From an uncultured Bacteroidales bacterium (GTDB lineage: Bacteria > Bacteroidota > Bacteroidia > Bacteroidales > WCHB1-69): a DNA stretch of 64,000 nt. Positions 37,644 through 46,573 of this stretch are shown here, one piece after another. The stretch's first letter is position 1. Every line of letters begins with the position of its first letter. The notes beneath the pieces were generated by a model that was not told the DNA's origin, did not search any database, and was given only the letters and a program-made list of their open reading frames with translations. The stretch spans positions 1 to 64,000 of the forward strand of contig ONAB01000009.1 of NCBI GenBank assembly GCA_900315705.1, given 5' to 3'. Made by a program: the position numbers and the translations under genes.

Positions 37644-38168
37644 TTATCTCTTGGCTTTGTGAGGTGTGCCCTGCGGCTCTTTCGTGGCTGCGGGGGCTGC
37701 CTTCTTGTTGCTGGTTGCCAAGTTCCGTTTGAATTTTTCGTCTTTTTTGTAGAACTCCTGCAGGTTCTTGGCTGTCAGGATGGTCTTGATTTTCTTGTAG
37801 AAGGTGGTCTCCAGGGTCAGCAGGCTTTTGCGAAGCTCGAACTTCTGGTCGAACAGGTAGGTGATCTGCTCGTCGGTGAGCTCTTCGCACGACTTGTTCT
37901 CGTCGCAGTTGGGACAGTTGGGACAGTTGGCTTTGATGCCCTTCTTCTCGATATTCTTGCGGTAGGTCTCGTGCAGCTTTATCTCGTTACGGAGGAATTG
38001 CTCGTAGGCGGGCCAGAAGGCCTTGCTCTCGGCGGCCGAGAGTTTCAGCGCGCCCTTCATATAAGAGACCCGGTTCTGGATCATTTTGTTGGCGTCAAGT
38101 TTTTCTTGGGCGAAAGCTGCGACAACACCAAAGGTGAGCAGGGCAGCTATGATGAATATCCGTTTCAT
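37644..38168 (-). CDS. Periplasmic cysteine-rich helical protein (Spy/CpxP-like layout)
   Basis: 174 residues: signal peptide (MKRIFIIAALLTFGVVAAFA), then a nearly all-helical chain with YMKGALKLSAAESKAFWPAY and LRNEIKLHETYRKN. A NCPNCPNCDENKSC cluster (about residues 83-96) follows, then EELTDEQITYLFDQKFELRK and a basic Lys/Ala-rich tail. The helix pattern and an LT-E-Q segment recall Spy/CpxP/ZraP periplasmic chaperone-sensors. The three-fold Cys-x-x-Cys ladder could bind a metal or sense redox state. It ends an operon with an ECF sigma factor and a one-helix membrane protein, a context in which such proteins often act as sensors or targets of the sigma factor. Confidence 0.65.
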   Translation of the reverse strand: MKRIFIIAALLTFGVVAAFAQEKLDANKMIQNRVSYMKGALKLSAAESKAFWPAYEQFLRNEIKLHETYRKNIEKKGIKANCPNCPNCDENKSCEELTDEQITYLFDQKFELRKSLLTLETTFYKKIKTILTAKNLQEFYKKDEKFKRNLATSNKKAAPAATKEPQGTPHKAKR

Positions 38169-38183
38169 TGTCTTTTTTTGTTT

Positions 38184-38498
38184 TTAAAAGTTATAATAAT
38201 CCATTTGGGCCAGTTCGGTGTCGTAGTACTCGATCATCTGTTCTTGGATTTCCGCATTCGACGCCTTTTCCTCGATGGCAATCTGCGCCTTGTTCTCCTG
38301 CTCGTCTTTCTTGAAGTTGAAGAACAGGGTGCTGGCCACGGCGAGGAGCACCACGGCGGCGGCAGCGGCGGCGAAGATGTTGCGCCGTGTCGTCTTCTCC
38401 TTCTTGATGGCGGCCATCACCTGGCTGGGCAACTGGTCGAAATACCCTTCGGGCACTTCGTAATGTTCGTTTCTGTCAAGTTTTTCTATATCTATCAT
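38184..38498 (-). CDS. One-helix membrane protein, likely anti-sigma factor
   Basis: 104 residues. The N-terminal 38 residues are cytoplasmic-looking and charged (MIDIEKLDRNEHYEVPEGYF, then DQLPSQVMAAIKKEKTTRRN), the middle is one hydrophobic helix (about 40-61, IFAAAAAAVVLLAVASTLFF), and the acidic end (EIQEQMIEYYDTELAQMDYY) would be periplasmic. 'YEVPEGYFDxLP' starts are common in short Bacteroidota proteins that follow ECF sigma genes. It lies 52 bp after the sigma gene and 15 bp before the cysteine-rich protein gene. The anti-sigma role is inferred from topology and position only; there is no zinc-binding HxxxCxxC motif. Confidence 0.65.
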   Translation of the reverse strand: MIDIEKLDRNEHYEVPEGYFDQLPSQVMAAIKKEKTTRRNIFAAAAAAVVLLAVASTLFFNFKKDEQENKAQIAIEEKASNAEIQEQMIEYYDTELAQMDYYNF

Positions 38499-38550
38499 TG
38501 TTCCGAAATCTAAAAAACAGAATAGGCAGACGGCCCGTGCGACGGAAAGT

Positions 38551-39099
38551 TTAATGCTCCGTCAACTTTTTTTTGATTTTTTCCATAGCGAAATGGTAAG
38601 AGGCCTTCAGGGCGCTTTCGGAGGTGTCGAAAATCTTGGACATCTCGGCGTAAGGCGTCTCGTCATAATAACGCATTGTGAAGACGGCACGCTGCTTGGG
38701 GGGCAGGTGCAGGATGGCGTCCTGCAGCAGACGCTCGATCTCGTTGGGCGAGTAGTAGTTGGTCTCCGGATGCGTCACCACCAGGAAGTCCGTGTAGCTG
38801 TCGTCCGTCAGGTTGAGCATCTTCTTCTTCTTCTCGATGAAGGTGAGCGCCTCGTTGACACTGATCTTGGTGATCCAGGTCTTCAGACTGGACTCTCCCC
38901 GGAACTTGTCGAGATGCCGCCAGATCTTGATGCAGGCATTTTGTGTCACGTCGTTGGCGTCCTCGTGGACAGTCACGATACGGCGGACATTATAGTAGAT
39001 GGTCTTCTGGTATTTTTTCAGCAGAAGCTCAAATGCCTGTTCTTTGGTTTTGCTGTTGGCAAAGAGGGCGAGGATGTATTCGTCGGTGAGTTCGGGCAT
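38551..39099 (-). CDS. ECF RNA polymerase sigma factor
   Basis: 182 residues, usual ECF length. Region 2: AFELLLKKYQKTIYYNVRRI, VHEDANDVTQNACIKIWRHL, KFRGESSLKTWITKISVNEA. Region 4: LLQDAILHLPPKQRAVFTMR, YYDETPYAEMSKIFDTSESA, LKASYHFAMEKIKKKL. It would redirect RNA polymerase to a small set of promoters. It starts 8 bp after the transketolase-half stop, so it shares that transcript; no separate -7 box is visible. The next gene codes for a likely membrane anti-sigma. Confidence 0.93.
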   Translation of the reverse strand: MPELTDEYILALFANSKTKEQAFELLLKKYQKTIYYNVRRIVTVHEDANDVTQNACIKIWRHLDKFRGESSLKTWITKISVNEALTFIEKKKKMLNLTDDSYTDFLVVTHPETNYYSPNEIERLLQDAILHLPPKQRAVFTMRYYDETPYAEMSKIFDTSESALKASYHFAMEKIKKKLTEH

Positions 39100-39107
39100 A
39101 GGACTCG

Positions 39108-40058
39108 TTATTTGCGGGCGATGGCTTTCTTGCAGGCGTCCATAATATGTTCCATATCAAGACCATATTCGACCATAAGCTCTTCGGAGGTGCCGCTTTC
39201 GCCGAATTTGTCGTTGACGGCGACCATTTCCACAGGGGCGGGCATCTTGCGGGCCAGCAGCTGGCAGATGGAGTCGCCCAGTCCGCCGTTCATCAGGTGC
39301 TCCTCGGCGGTCACCGCGCATTTGGTCTTGGCGACGCTTTGCAGGACGGCCTCCTCGTCGAGGGGCTTGATGGTGGCGATGTTGATGACCTCCACGGAGA
39401 ATCCCTGCTCGGCCAGCACGTAGGCCGACTGCACGGCGGGATACACCAGGTGGCCCGTGGCGAAGATGGTGACGTCGCTGCCTTCGTTCAGCTTGATGGC
39501 CTTGCCGATCACGAAGGGCTCCTCCGGCATAAAGTTGGGCACGGCGGGACGGCCGAAGCGCAGATAGACGGGACCGTTGTATGCGGCGGCGGCCAACGTG
39601 GCCATCTTGGTCTGGTTGTAGTCGCACGGGTTGATGACCACCATATTGGGCAGCATCTTCATCAGCCCGAGGTCCTCCATCATCTCGTGGGTGGCACCGT
39701 CCTCTCCGACTGTCAGGCCGGCGTGGGAGGCGCAAATCTTCACGTTGAGGTTCGAATAGGCGACCGTCATACGGATCTGGTCATACACACGACCTGAGAT
39801 GAACCCCGCGAAGGCGGCGCAAAACGGCACTTTGCCACTCAACGCCAAACCGGCGGAAATGCCGATCATATTGGCCTCGGCAATGCCCACCTGGATGAAA
39901 CGGTCGGGAAATGCGGACTTGAAATCCCCCATCTTGACGCTGCCGGTGACATCTCCTGTCAAGGCGAAGACGTTGGGGTTGTTTTGTCCTGCTTCCAGCA
40001 AACCTGCTCCGAATCCGGAACGGGTGTCTTTTAAAATGGTACTCTCTATTCTTTCCAT
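39108..40058 (-). CDS. Transketolase C-terminal half (pyrimidine-binding + C domains)
   Basis: 316 residues from MERIESTILKDTRSGFG; the frame opens earlier, but the -7 box at 40078-40085 and the lack of homology upstream favour 40058. It contains the thiamine-pyrophosphate pyrimidine-binding domain with catalytic Glu61 (QVGIAEANMIGISAGLA), GLTVGEDGATHEMMEDLGLM, and the C-terminal domain (VTIFATGHLVYPAVQSAY; AVTAEEHLMNGGLGDSI). Split transketolases pair this with an N-terminal, pyrophosphate-binding subunit. That partner is not beside it: the upstream neighbour is divergent and unrelated. It is first in a transcript that continues into an ECF sigma operon. Confidence 0.9.
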   Translation of the reverse strand: MERIESTILKDTRSGFGAGLLEAGQNNPNVFALTGDVTGSVKMGDFKSAFPDRFIQVGIAEANMIGISAGLALSGKVPFCAAFAGFISGRVYDQIRMTVAYSNLNVKICASHAGLTVGEDGATHEMMEDLGLMKMLPNMVVINPCDYNQTKMATLAAAAYNGPVYLRFGRPAVPNFMPEEPFVIGKAIKLNEGSDVTIFATGHLVYPAVQSAYVLAEQGFSVEVINIATIKPLDEEAVLQSVAKTKCAVTAEEHLMNGGLGDSICQLLARKMPAPVEMVAVNDKFGESGTSEELMVEYGLDMEHIMDACKKAIARK

Positions 40059-40077
40059 AGTGTAAAAATTTTGCGTG

Positions 40078-40085
40078 CAAAGATA
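40078..40085 (-). promoter_or_regulatory. -7 box of the transketolase-sigma operon
   Basis: TATCTTTG on the minus strand, 19 bp before the ATG at 40058. It lies inside the longer open frame and so supports the shorter start. Confidence 0.65.
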
Positions 40086-40149
40086 CGAAATTTGCCAAAA
40101 GTCAGTTATTAAAAAATCCATTTTCTTTTAAATGTCGATTTGATAGCGG

Positions 40150-43100
40150 ATGATACGACGGCTACTGCGAACCATATTGTTTATAACAATCTTGCTCTCA
40201 GCGCATAAGGCGTTTTCCCAGGCTGCAGGCGAGCCTCGGCTCACTACCTGTTCCGTGGATTCGCTCATCATCCGCATCGACACCCTCTCCATTGTGCCCG
40301 GCACTTTCGTCATCCCTGGCACGCAGCCGGAACAGTATCGCCTCGACCCCATCGCTTCCAAACTCTATATCTTGGACTCCGCTCTGCTCGGGCGCGTGCT
40401 GGTGTGCCATTACCAGGTTTTCAACTTCGATTACGCAAAGCCTATCCTGCACCGGCCCCTTTCGCAAATCGAACCTGCCACGCGTCGGAGCGAGCCCGTC
40501 ACCTACGGCTGGCACGCTGACGAGGAGTTGTACGATGACTCCAAGCTTCTGACCTCCGGGTTTGTGTCGCGCGGTGTCACCGTGGGCAACAACCAGGACC
40601 CTGTGCTCAACTCGGCCCTCAACCTGCAACTTTCCGGCAACCTGACCGATGACATCCGCATTGCCGCCTCCATCTCCGACAAGAACATTCCCATACAACC
40701 AGAAGGTAATACCCAGTATCTTTCCAATATCAATAATATATTTATAACATTATATTATAAAGATATGGCTACGGTCGATGCTGGCGACATTGCCATCCAG
40801 TCGCCCGAATCCCATTTCCTGTCGCTGTCGCGCAACTTGTTGGGCATTGACGGCTCCGTGCGCTATAAGGCAAGCGAAGGGGTGGGCGGCGCTCACGCGC
40901 TGGGCGGCGGCGTGGCCAAGGGCAGTTTCGTGCGCCAGAAACTGGCGGTCCAGAACGGCGTGCAGGGCCCTTACAAGCTCTATGGCGCGAACAATGAGGT
41001 GGGCATCGTGATTGTGGCCGGCTCCGAGCGGGTCTATGTGGACGGCGTCCTGCTGACTCGCGGCCAGGAAAACGACTATGTGATGGACTATAATGCCGCT
41101 GAAATCACTTTCACCCCCGCACAGATGATGTCAGCGGAAAAACGCGTGTTTGTGGAGTTCGAATATACCGATCGCCACTATACGCGCATCGGCCTTTTCT
41201 CTTATAATGAACTGCTTCTCGGCAAAAAACAGCAACTCAAGCTGAACGTCAACTACTATGAGGAGCGTGACCTGAAGAACCAGTCGATACAACCCGAATT
41301 GGGCAACGAACACAAACGCTTTCTCTCCCTGTTGGGCGATGATCTCCGGAATGCCTATTACCCGTATGCGGATTCGGCGGAATATACGGCTGGCCGTTTG
41401 CTGTATTGCAAGAAAGACACAGTGGTGAATGGCATTGTGTATCAGGATATTTATGAGTATTCAACGGATGAGCAACGGCAGCTCTATAGTGTGGGATTCA
41501 CCTATATGGGGCCGGGGCAGGGCTCGTATGTGCTGTTGCGCAATGCTGCCAACGGCCGTGTTTTCGGCTGGGTGGCGCCACAGAACGGTGAATTGCAGGG
41601 CGACTATGCCCCGGTGCTCTTGCTCAGCGCACCGCAAAGCGCCCGTATGGCCACCATCCAGGCCAGTTACCGCATAAGACCCTCCACGCTTCTGCAGGGC
41701 GAGTTGGCCCTTTCGCACTACGACCGGAACCTTTTCTCCAAAAGTGACGATGGCGACAATGTCGGTTTTGCCAGCACGCTGCTGTTCGACCACCGACAAT
41801 CCCTGAAAAGAAAGGGACAACCCGGCCCGTGGGAGTTCCTGGGGCACGTGGACTGGCAGTTTGTACACCGCAATTTCCACGCCATCGAAAGCTTCCGCGA
41901 GGTGGAGTTTGCCCGCAACTACAATCTTGAGAATGATTACTCGTCCCTCCATTCCGAGCAGATGCTGCACGCGATCGCCGGTTTCACCAAGCGCGATGTC
42001 AGCACGATGCGTTACGAGGTCAACTGGTTTACCCGGATTGGCAACTCGTCGGCTCTGCGGCAGGAACTTGCCTCGCGGAATCGCTTGGGACGGTTGGTGC
42101 TGGACGCCCGCGCATCCTTCTTGACCACCTCCGACACCATTCAGAAAAGCCGTTTCCTGACGGCAGACGCCAAGGTGGCCTATCGGTTCCGGAAGATCGA
42201 GGTGGGTGCTGCCGACCAGATGGAGCTCAATCTGTTTCGTGACAACCGGCTGGATTCCTTGAGGATAAACAGTTATGCCTTCAACGAGGCGCTGTTCTAT
42301 CTTAAGAATGGGGACTCTTCTTTATATAAATACAATATTTCTTATAAGAACAGGATTGAGTATGCGCCGGATTCGGGTGTGCTGCGTCTGAAGCAGACCA
42401 TACAGGAGGCGAGTGCGCTTTTCCAGTTCGATCGGATAAAGAACCAGCGCTTCTCTACACAGGCCACCTACCGCACCCAGCGGTTGAACACGCCTGTTGA
42501 CCTGTCTGGCCGTGAGCACTATTTCGTGGGGAAGGTTGAATATACGGGCCGTTTTTTTCGCGACGCCCTATTGTGGAACACTTATTACGAGGTGGGCAGT
42601 TGTATGGAGCAGAAGCGGACCTATACCTTTCTGAAGGTCGCCACCGGCAAGGGCACGCACGTTTGGCGCGATTACAACGGCAACGGCGTGGAGGAGATGG
42701 ATGAGTTCGAGGTGGCTGCCTTCCAGGACGAGGCCGACTATGTGAAGGTGTGGATCACGGGCACGGAGTATGTCAATGCCTACCAGAACGGCTTCACGCA
42801 GAGCGTGCAGTTGCGCCCTGTCGCCGTGTGGGGCAACAAGGCCGGTTTCCGCCGTTTCCTCGCCCGCTTCTCGGATGTGGCTCTCTTCCGCACCCAACTG
42901 AAACACACTAACCCCATTTTCAACCCCTTCTATGCCAATGTGACGGATACGAATCTGGTGGGGCGCACGATGAACGTGAGCAACACCTTCTCCTTCAACA
43001 ACAGTTCCTCCAAGTTTGCATTCGATTTTATAGTGCAGAAATCGCAGAACAAGGCGCTGTTGTATTATGGTTTTGAGCAGGCAGAGAATGATTTGCAGCA

Positions 43101-43605
43101 GGTGGTACTCAAGAGCAGCCTGGCGGGGAAGGTCCGGCTGGAGGCCAGCTACACCCATTCGGTGAGCGGAAGCCAGTCCGACTATTTGTCGTCACGTGAC
43201 TATGAGGTGGAGCGCCACGCGGTCGGTGGCAAGGTGCGCCTGCAGTTCCAGGACAAGTACATCGGGGAACTCTCGTACGGGTATGGCGACAAGACCGGCA
43301 GGGTAGGGGGCGGTCATTTGCGGCTGCACGACGCGAATGCCTCGTTCGACTACAAGTTGGTGCGCCGCGGTGTGTTGTCGGTGGCGTTGCGCTATGTGGC
43401 TATCCAGGGCGAACTGCCGGCAAACGCTGCCGCTTCGTACCAGATGCTGGAGGGTCTGGCGGTTGGGAACAATGCCGTCTGGACGCTCAATGGTCAGCTG
43501 GCCGTGAGCGAATACCTGCAGGTCTCCCTCCAATATGAGGGGCGGGCCTCGCAGGGGCACAAGGTTGTGCACACGGGCGGGCTAACCCTGCGGGCGCAAT
43601 TCTGA
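40150..43605 (+). CDS. Giant outer-membrane barrel-like protein next to the T9SS genes
   Basis: 1,151 residues. Signal peptide MIRRLLRTILFITILLSAHK..., then a periplasmic start. A striking motif run follows near 130-180: SRGVTVGNNQDPVLNSALNL, QLSGNLTDDIRIAASISDKN, IPIQPEGNTQYL. The rest is mostly amphipathic beta strands (YNELLLGKKQQLKLNVNYYE; FTYMGPGQGSYVLLRN), ending GGLTLRAQF with the C-terminal Phe typical of outer-membrane barrels. The motif run recalls the repeated domains of the T9SS translocon protein SprA, but this protein is half its length and I cannot prove homology. It lies 376 bp upstream of porP on the same strand. Confidence 0.72.
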   Translation: MIRRLLRTILFITILLSAHKAFSQAAGEPRLTTCSVDSLIIRIDTLSIVPGTFVIPGTQPEQYRLDPIASKLYILDSALLGRVLVCHYQVFNFDYAKPILHRPLSQIEPATRRSEPVTYGWHADEELYDDSKLLTSGFVSRGVTVGNNQDPVLNSALNLQLSGNLTDDIRIAASISDKNIPIQPEGNTQYLSNINNIFITLYYKDMATVDAGDIAIQSPESHFLSLSRNLLGIDGSVRYKASEGVGGAHALGGGVAKGSFVRQKLAVQNGVQGPYKLYGANNEVGIVIVAGSERVYVDGVLLTRGQENDYVMDYNAAEITFTPAQMMSAEKRVFVEFEYTDRHYTRIGLFSYNELLLGKKQQLKLNVNYYEERDLKNQSIQPELGNEHKRFLSLLGDDLRNAYYPYADSAEYTAGRLLYCKKDTVVNGIVYQDIYEYSTDEQRQLYSVGFTYMGPGQGSYVLLRNAANGRVFGWVAPQNGELQGDYAPVLLLSAPQSARMATIQASYRIRPSTLLQGELALSHYDRNLFSKSDDGDNVGFASTLLFDHRQSLKRKGQPGPWEFLGHVDWQFVHRNFHAIESFREVEFARNYNLENDYSSLHSEQMLHAIAGFTKRDVSTMRYEVNWFTRIGNSSALRQELASRNRLGRLVLDARASFLTTSDTIQKSRFLTADAKVAYRFRKIEVGAADQMELNLFRDNRLDSLRINSYAFNEALFYLKNGDSSLYKYNISYKNRIEYAPDSGVLRLKQTIQEASALFQFDRIKNQRFSTQATYRTQRLNTPVDLSGREHYFVGKVEYTGRFFRDALLWNTYYEVGSCMEQKRTYTFLKVATGKGTHVWRDYNGNGVEEMDEFEVAAFQDEADYVKVWITGTEYVNAYQNGFTQSVQLRPVAVWGNKAGFRRFLARFSDVALFRTQLKHTNPIFNPFYANVTDTNLVGRTMNVSNTFSFNNSSSKFAFDFIVQKSQNKALLYYGFEQAENDLQQVVLKSSLAGKVRLEASYTHSVSGSQSDYLSSRDYEVERHAVGGKVRLQFQDKYIGELSYGYGDKTGRVGGGHLRLHDANASFDYKLVRRGVLSVALRYVAIQGELPANAAASYQMLEGLAVGNNAVWTLNGQLAVSEYLQVSLQYEGRASQGHKVVHTGGLTLRAQF

Positions 43606-43981
43606 CTTATGAACAATTTGTTGTGAAGATACCCTGCGGAGGGGCTGGTCTTCCTTTTTTCAGTCCAGCCTGATGAATATTCTTTCCATATTTTTGATAA
43701 TAAGCGTGTTATGTTTATTTTAGCAAAAAATCAGGATGGTGTCTTTTATAGAAATCCCTCATTGTTACAGGGCGTGTGATTTTTTTTTGAACAAAGTAGT
43801 TTTTCATAAAAAAATAATCGTATTTTTGTCGCTTGAAAAAATAAAAGGTTTAATGCGCATTGTAACTTTTTTTAGGATATGGTGTAAAAACATATTTGCA
43901 ACCCATAAAGTCTAACCCGAAGAAAAGTGCTAACGTATTAAACCACAACTTATTACTGTTAAACTAAACCCCCTTGGTGCG
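43606..43981 (+). promoter_or_regulatory. Long AT-rich leader with promoter of the porPKLMN operon
   Basis: 376 bp with no gene. A TATTTTTG -7 box at 43822-43829 would give an untranslated leader of about 145 bp before porP. A weaker CATATTTG at 43889-43896 is a second candidate. No convincing terminator hairpin follows the preceding gene, so read-through is possible. The leader has no obvious riboswitch fold that I can see. Confidence 0.55.
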
Positions 43982-45025
43982 ATGACAATTCGTATGAAAA
44001 AGATAGGTTTTATACTGTTTCTGGCAATGGCATTCTGCTTGAAAGGAAATGCACAGGATGATGCGCAATTTACGCTATTTCCGTGGGCAACTTCCTATTA
44101 TAATGCAGGTGGCATTGGCGAGCAGAGTAATACATTGTGTTTTACTTTGATGTATGACAACAAGTATGTGGGTTGGCACGACTCCTATGGCACCCGGATG
44201 GATACCGTTGGCGGCAAGACTGGCCCGCAGGATTTTTTCCTGTCAATAGAGTCCTATCACAAGAAACTTCACGGCGCCATAGGTTTGACTTTCATCAGTG
44301 ACCAGATCGGATTCTACCAAAACATCGGTGTCAAGTTGGGTTATGCATACAAGCTCCGTATCGGCGGTGGTCATTTGGGCATCGGCGTTCAGGCCTCGCT
44401 TTTCAATCAGACCATCAATAAAGATGGTTTCGACCCCCTTCAGGATGGAGACCCTGTCTTGGCTCAACTTTCCGAGAGCACTATGGACCTGGATTTCAGT
44501 CTGGGTCTTATGTACAAGTGTGACCAGTGGTATGCTGGTGTGGGTGTCACGCAGCTGGTGTCTGCATTTGACAAGAACCAGGCGCTTCGTTTGAGCGGCG
44601 AGCACGGCAGCACGCGCACCCCACAGATGTATTTCCACGGCGGCTACACCTGGATTGTTCCGGCCAACCCCAACTGGGAACTCCTCCCCCAAGCGTTGGT
44701 CAAAACGGATTTCCACACGGCTACGTGGGAGGTTATGGCATTGGCCCGTTACAATGGCGTCTATTGGGGCGGTCTCGGCTATCGTTTCCAAGATGCAGTG
44801 TCGCTGCTTTTTGGCGCACGTCCCTTCTACAACTCCTCCAATGTCTATCTTAAGGGTCTGGAGGCCGGCCTTTCCTACGGCATCACCGCCAACAAGTTGG
44901 GATATCGCGTACACCGCAGCTTCGGTGACGTGGAGGTGATGGTCCGCTACTGCTTCGACATCTACAAGCCTGAGGTGTTCTCCGGCTATGGATCCAGTCG
45001 TTCCATCTATAAAAATTGGTACTAA
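43982..45025 (+). CDS. porP: Type IX secretion system membrane protein PorP/SprF
   Basis: 347 residues. A signal peptide runs from the second Met (MKKIGFILFLAMAFCLKGNA), so translation may start at 43982 or 43994. The family start QDDAQFTLFPWATSYYNAGG is followed by barrel strands (LHGAIGLTFISDQIGFYQNI; GGGHLGIGVQASLFNQTINK; GLMYKCDQWYAGVGVTQL) and YGITANKLGYRVHRSFGDVE near the end. PorP is an outer-membrane barrel of the T9SS that anchors the PorE/PorK-N assembly. It is the first gene of porP-K-L-M-N in the same order as in Porphyromonas gingivalis. Confidence 0.93.
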   Translation: MTIRMKKIGFILFLAMAFCLKGNAQDDAQFTLFPWATSYYNAGGIGEQSNTLCFTLMYDNKYVGWHDSYGTRMDTVGGKTGPQDFFLSIESYHKKLHGAIGLTFISDQIGFYQNIGVKLGYAYKLRIGGGHLGIGVQASLFNQTINKDGFDPLQDGDPVLAQLSESTMDLDFSLGLMYKCDQWYAGVGVTQLVSAFDKNQALRLSGEHGSTRTPQMYFHGGYTWIVPANPNWELLPQALVKTDFHTATWEVMALARYNGVYWGGLGYRFQDAVSLLFGARPFYNSSNVYLKGLEAGLSYGITANKLGYRVHRSFGDVEVMVRYCFDIYKPEVFSGYGSSRSIYKNWY

Positions 45026-45075
45026 AAAATAAAATAGAGATTTCTCCGTTAGATAAAATCATAAATTCTATAAAA

Positions 45076-46506
45076 ATGAAAAGGGTAATTATTCTTATCG
45101 CAGTGACACTTGTCGTTTTTGTGTCCTGTAAAAACGGCGGCGACGGCCAATTGGTCGGCGTCAAGGACCGCCCCGATGTTCTGGAACTTGAACCCTACGG
45201 AATGGTGTATGTCCCCAGCGCCCACTATGTGATGGGCGGCGGTGACCAGGATGTGCCATTCGCTCAGACTCAGCAGTCCAAGAACGTCACACTCGACGCT
45301 TTCTGGATGGACGAGACTGAAATAACCAACAACGAGTACCGCCAATTCGTGAATTGGGTGCGCGACTCCCTCGCCCACGTGCTTCTCGGCGACGCTGAAA
45401 TCACGGACGAGGAGAAATACGGTCACTACCTCAAATACACGAAGGGTGAGAACGAAGGTGAAATCATCGAGCCCAAGCTCATCAACTGGAAAGAGAAGAT
45501 TCCTTGGGATTCCGACAATGAGGAGGTGCAATCCGCTCTCTCCCCGCTGTACAACAAGGTGAACACCCGTTTCTATCACTATCGTCCCAACAGAACGAAT
45601 ACCGCTATGTTCAATTATGAATACTGGTGGTACGACTATCGTAACTGGAGAGATCCGGACGATCCTGACAACTTCGGTGCTGCCACCAAGGAGTTCGACA
45701 AGGAGGGCTTCGAGCCCGGCGGTCTGTATGCCAACCGTCCCAGCAGCCTGGGCACTGGCTATCAGCGCTTCATCCGCCACGAGGTCGTGAACATCTACCC
45801 GGATACCCTTTGCTGGGCACACGACTTTGTCTATTCCTACAATGAGCAGATGATCCTCAACTATTTCTCCCATCCCCAGTATGACAACTATCCTGTGGTG
45901 GGCATCAGCTGGAAACAGGCCAAGGCCTTCTCTTACTGGAGAACCCAACTCCGTATGGCTTGGCTGGCTTCCAAGGAGTATGCCAACGAGCAGGAGTTCA
46001 GACTTCCCACGGAAGCGCAATGGGAGTGGGCCGCTCGCGGTGGCAATGAACTGGCCTCCTATCCTTGGGGCGACTACTACACCACCAACCGCAACGGTTG
46101 TTTCCTGAGCAACTTCAAACCCCAACGTGGTAACTATATGGCCGATGACAATATGTACCCGAGCATCGTCGCCCACTACCATCCCAACGACTGGGGTCTG
46201 TTTGATATGGCCGGCAACGTGGCCGAATGGTGCGAGGATGCTTACGACAAGTCCTCCTACAACTTCACCCACGATATGAACCCCGTCTATGTCTATTATG
46301 CAAAGAAGGACGACTCTCCCGCCAAGAAGCGCAAAGTCATCCGTGGCGGTTCCTGGAAGGACATCAGCTACTACACCACCGTGGCTGCAAGATGTTTCGA
46401 ATACCAGGATACCTGTAAGTCTTACGTGGGCTTCCGTAACGTGCAGTCCTATATGGGCCGTGCAAGAGGTGACAATTCCAGCCGCAGCGCTTCTCACGTG
46501 TACTAG
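45076..46506 (+). CDS. porK: T9SS lipoprotein PorK/GldK
   Basis: 476 residues from MKRVIILIAVTLVVFVSCKN; the open frame reaches back over the end of porP, but this start gives a proper lipobox with Cys18. The body is an FGE-sulfatase-like fold: VYVPSAHYVMGGGDQDVPF, FWMDETEITNNEYRQFVNWV, NYPVVGISWKQAKAFSYWRT, FRLPTEAQWEWAARGGNELA, GLFDMAGNVAEWCEDAY, VIRGGSWKD. In T9SS it has no sulfatase activity; it forms with PorN the periplasmic ring under the outer membrane. Between porP (50-bp gap) and porL. Confidence 0.95.
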   Translation: MKRVIILIAVTLVVFVSCKNGGDGQLVGVKDRPDVLELEPYGMVYVPSAHYVMGGGDQDVPFAQTQQSKNVTLDAFWMDETEITNNEYRQFVNWVRDSLAHVLLGDAEITDEEKYGHYLKYTKGENEGEIIEPKLINWKEKIPWDSDNEEVQSALSPLYNKVNTRFYHYRPNRTNTAMFNYEYWWYDYRNWRDPDDPDNFGAATKEFDKEGFEPGGLYANRPSSLGTGYQRFIRHEVVNIYPDTLCWAHDFVYSYNEQMILNYFSHPQYDNYPVVGISWKQAKAFSYWRTQLRMAWLASKEYANEQEFRLPTEAQWEWAARGGNELASYPWGDYYTTNRNGCFLSNFKPQRGNYMADDNMYPSIVAHYHPNDWGLFDMAGNVAEWCEDAYDKSSYNFTHDMNPVYVYYAKKDDSPAKKRKVIRGGSWKDISYYTTVAARCFEYQDTCKSYVGFRNVQSYMGRARGDNSSRSASHVY

Positions 46507-46573
46507 ACAAAACCTATAGAAAAGAAAAAAGAATAAGTAACAATATAAATCATTAACTAAAAAACTCAAAAAG

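Noticed and set aside
37644-38168. Possible [4Fe-4S] ferredoxin from the CPNCPNC run
   Set aside because: Spacing is not CxxCxxCxxxC and the protein has a signal peptide and helical chaperone-like layout.
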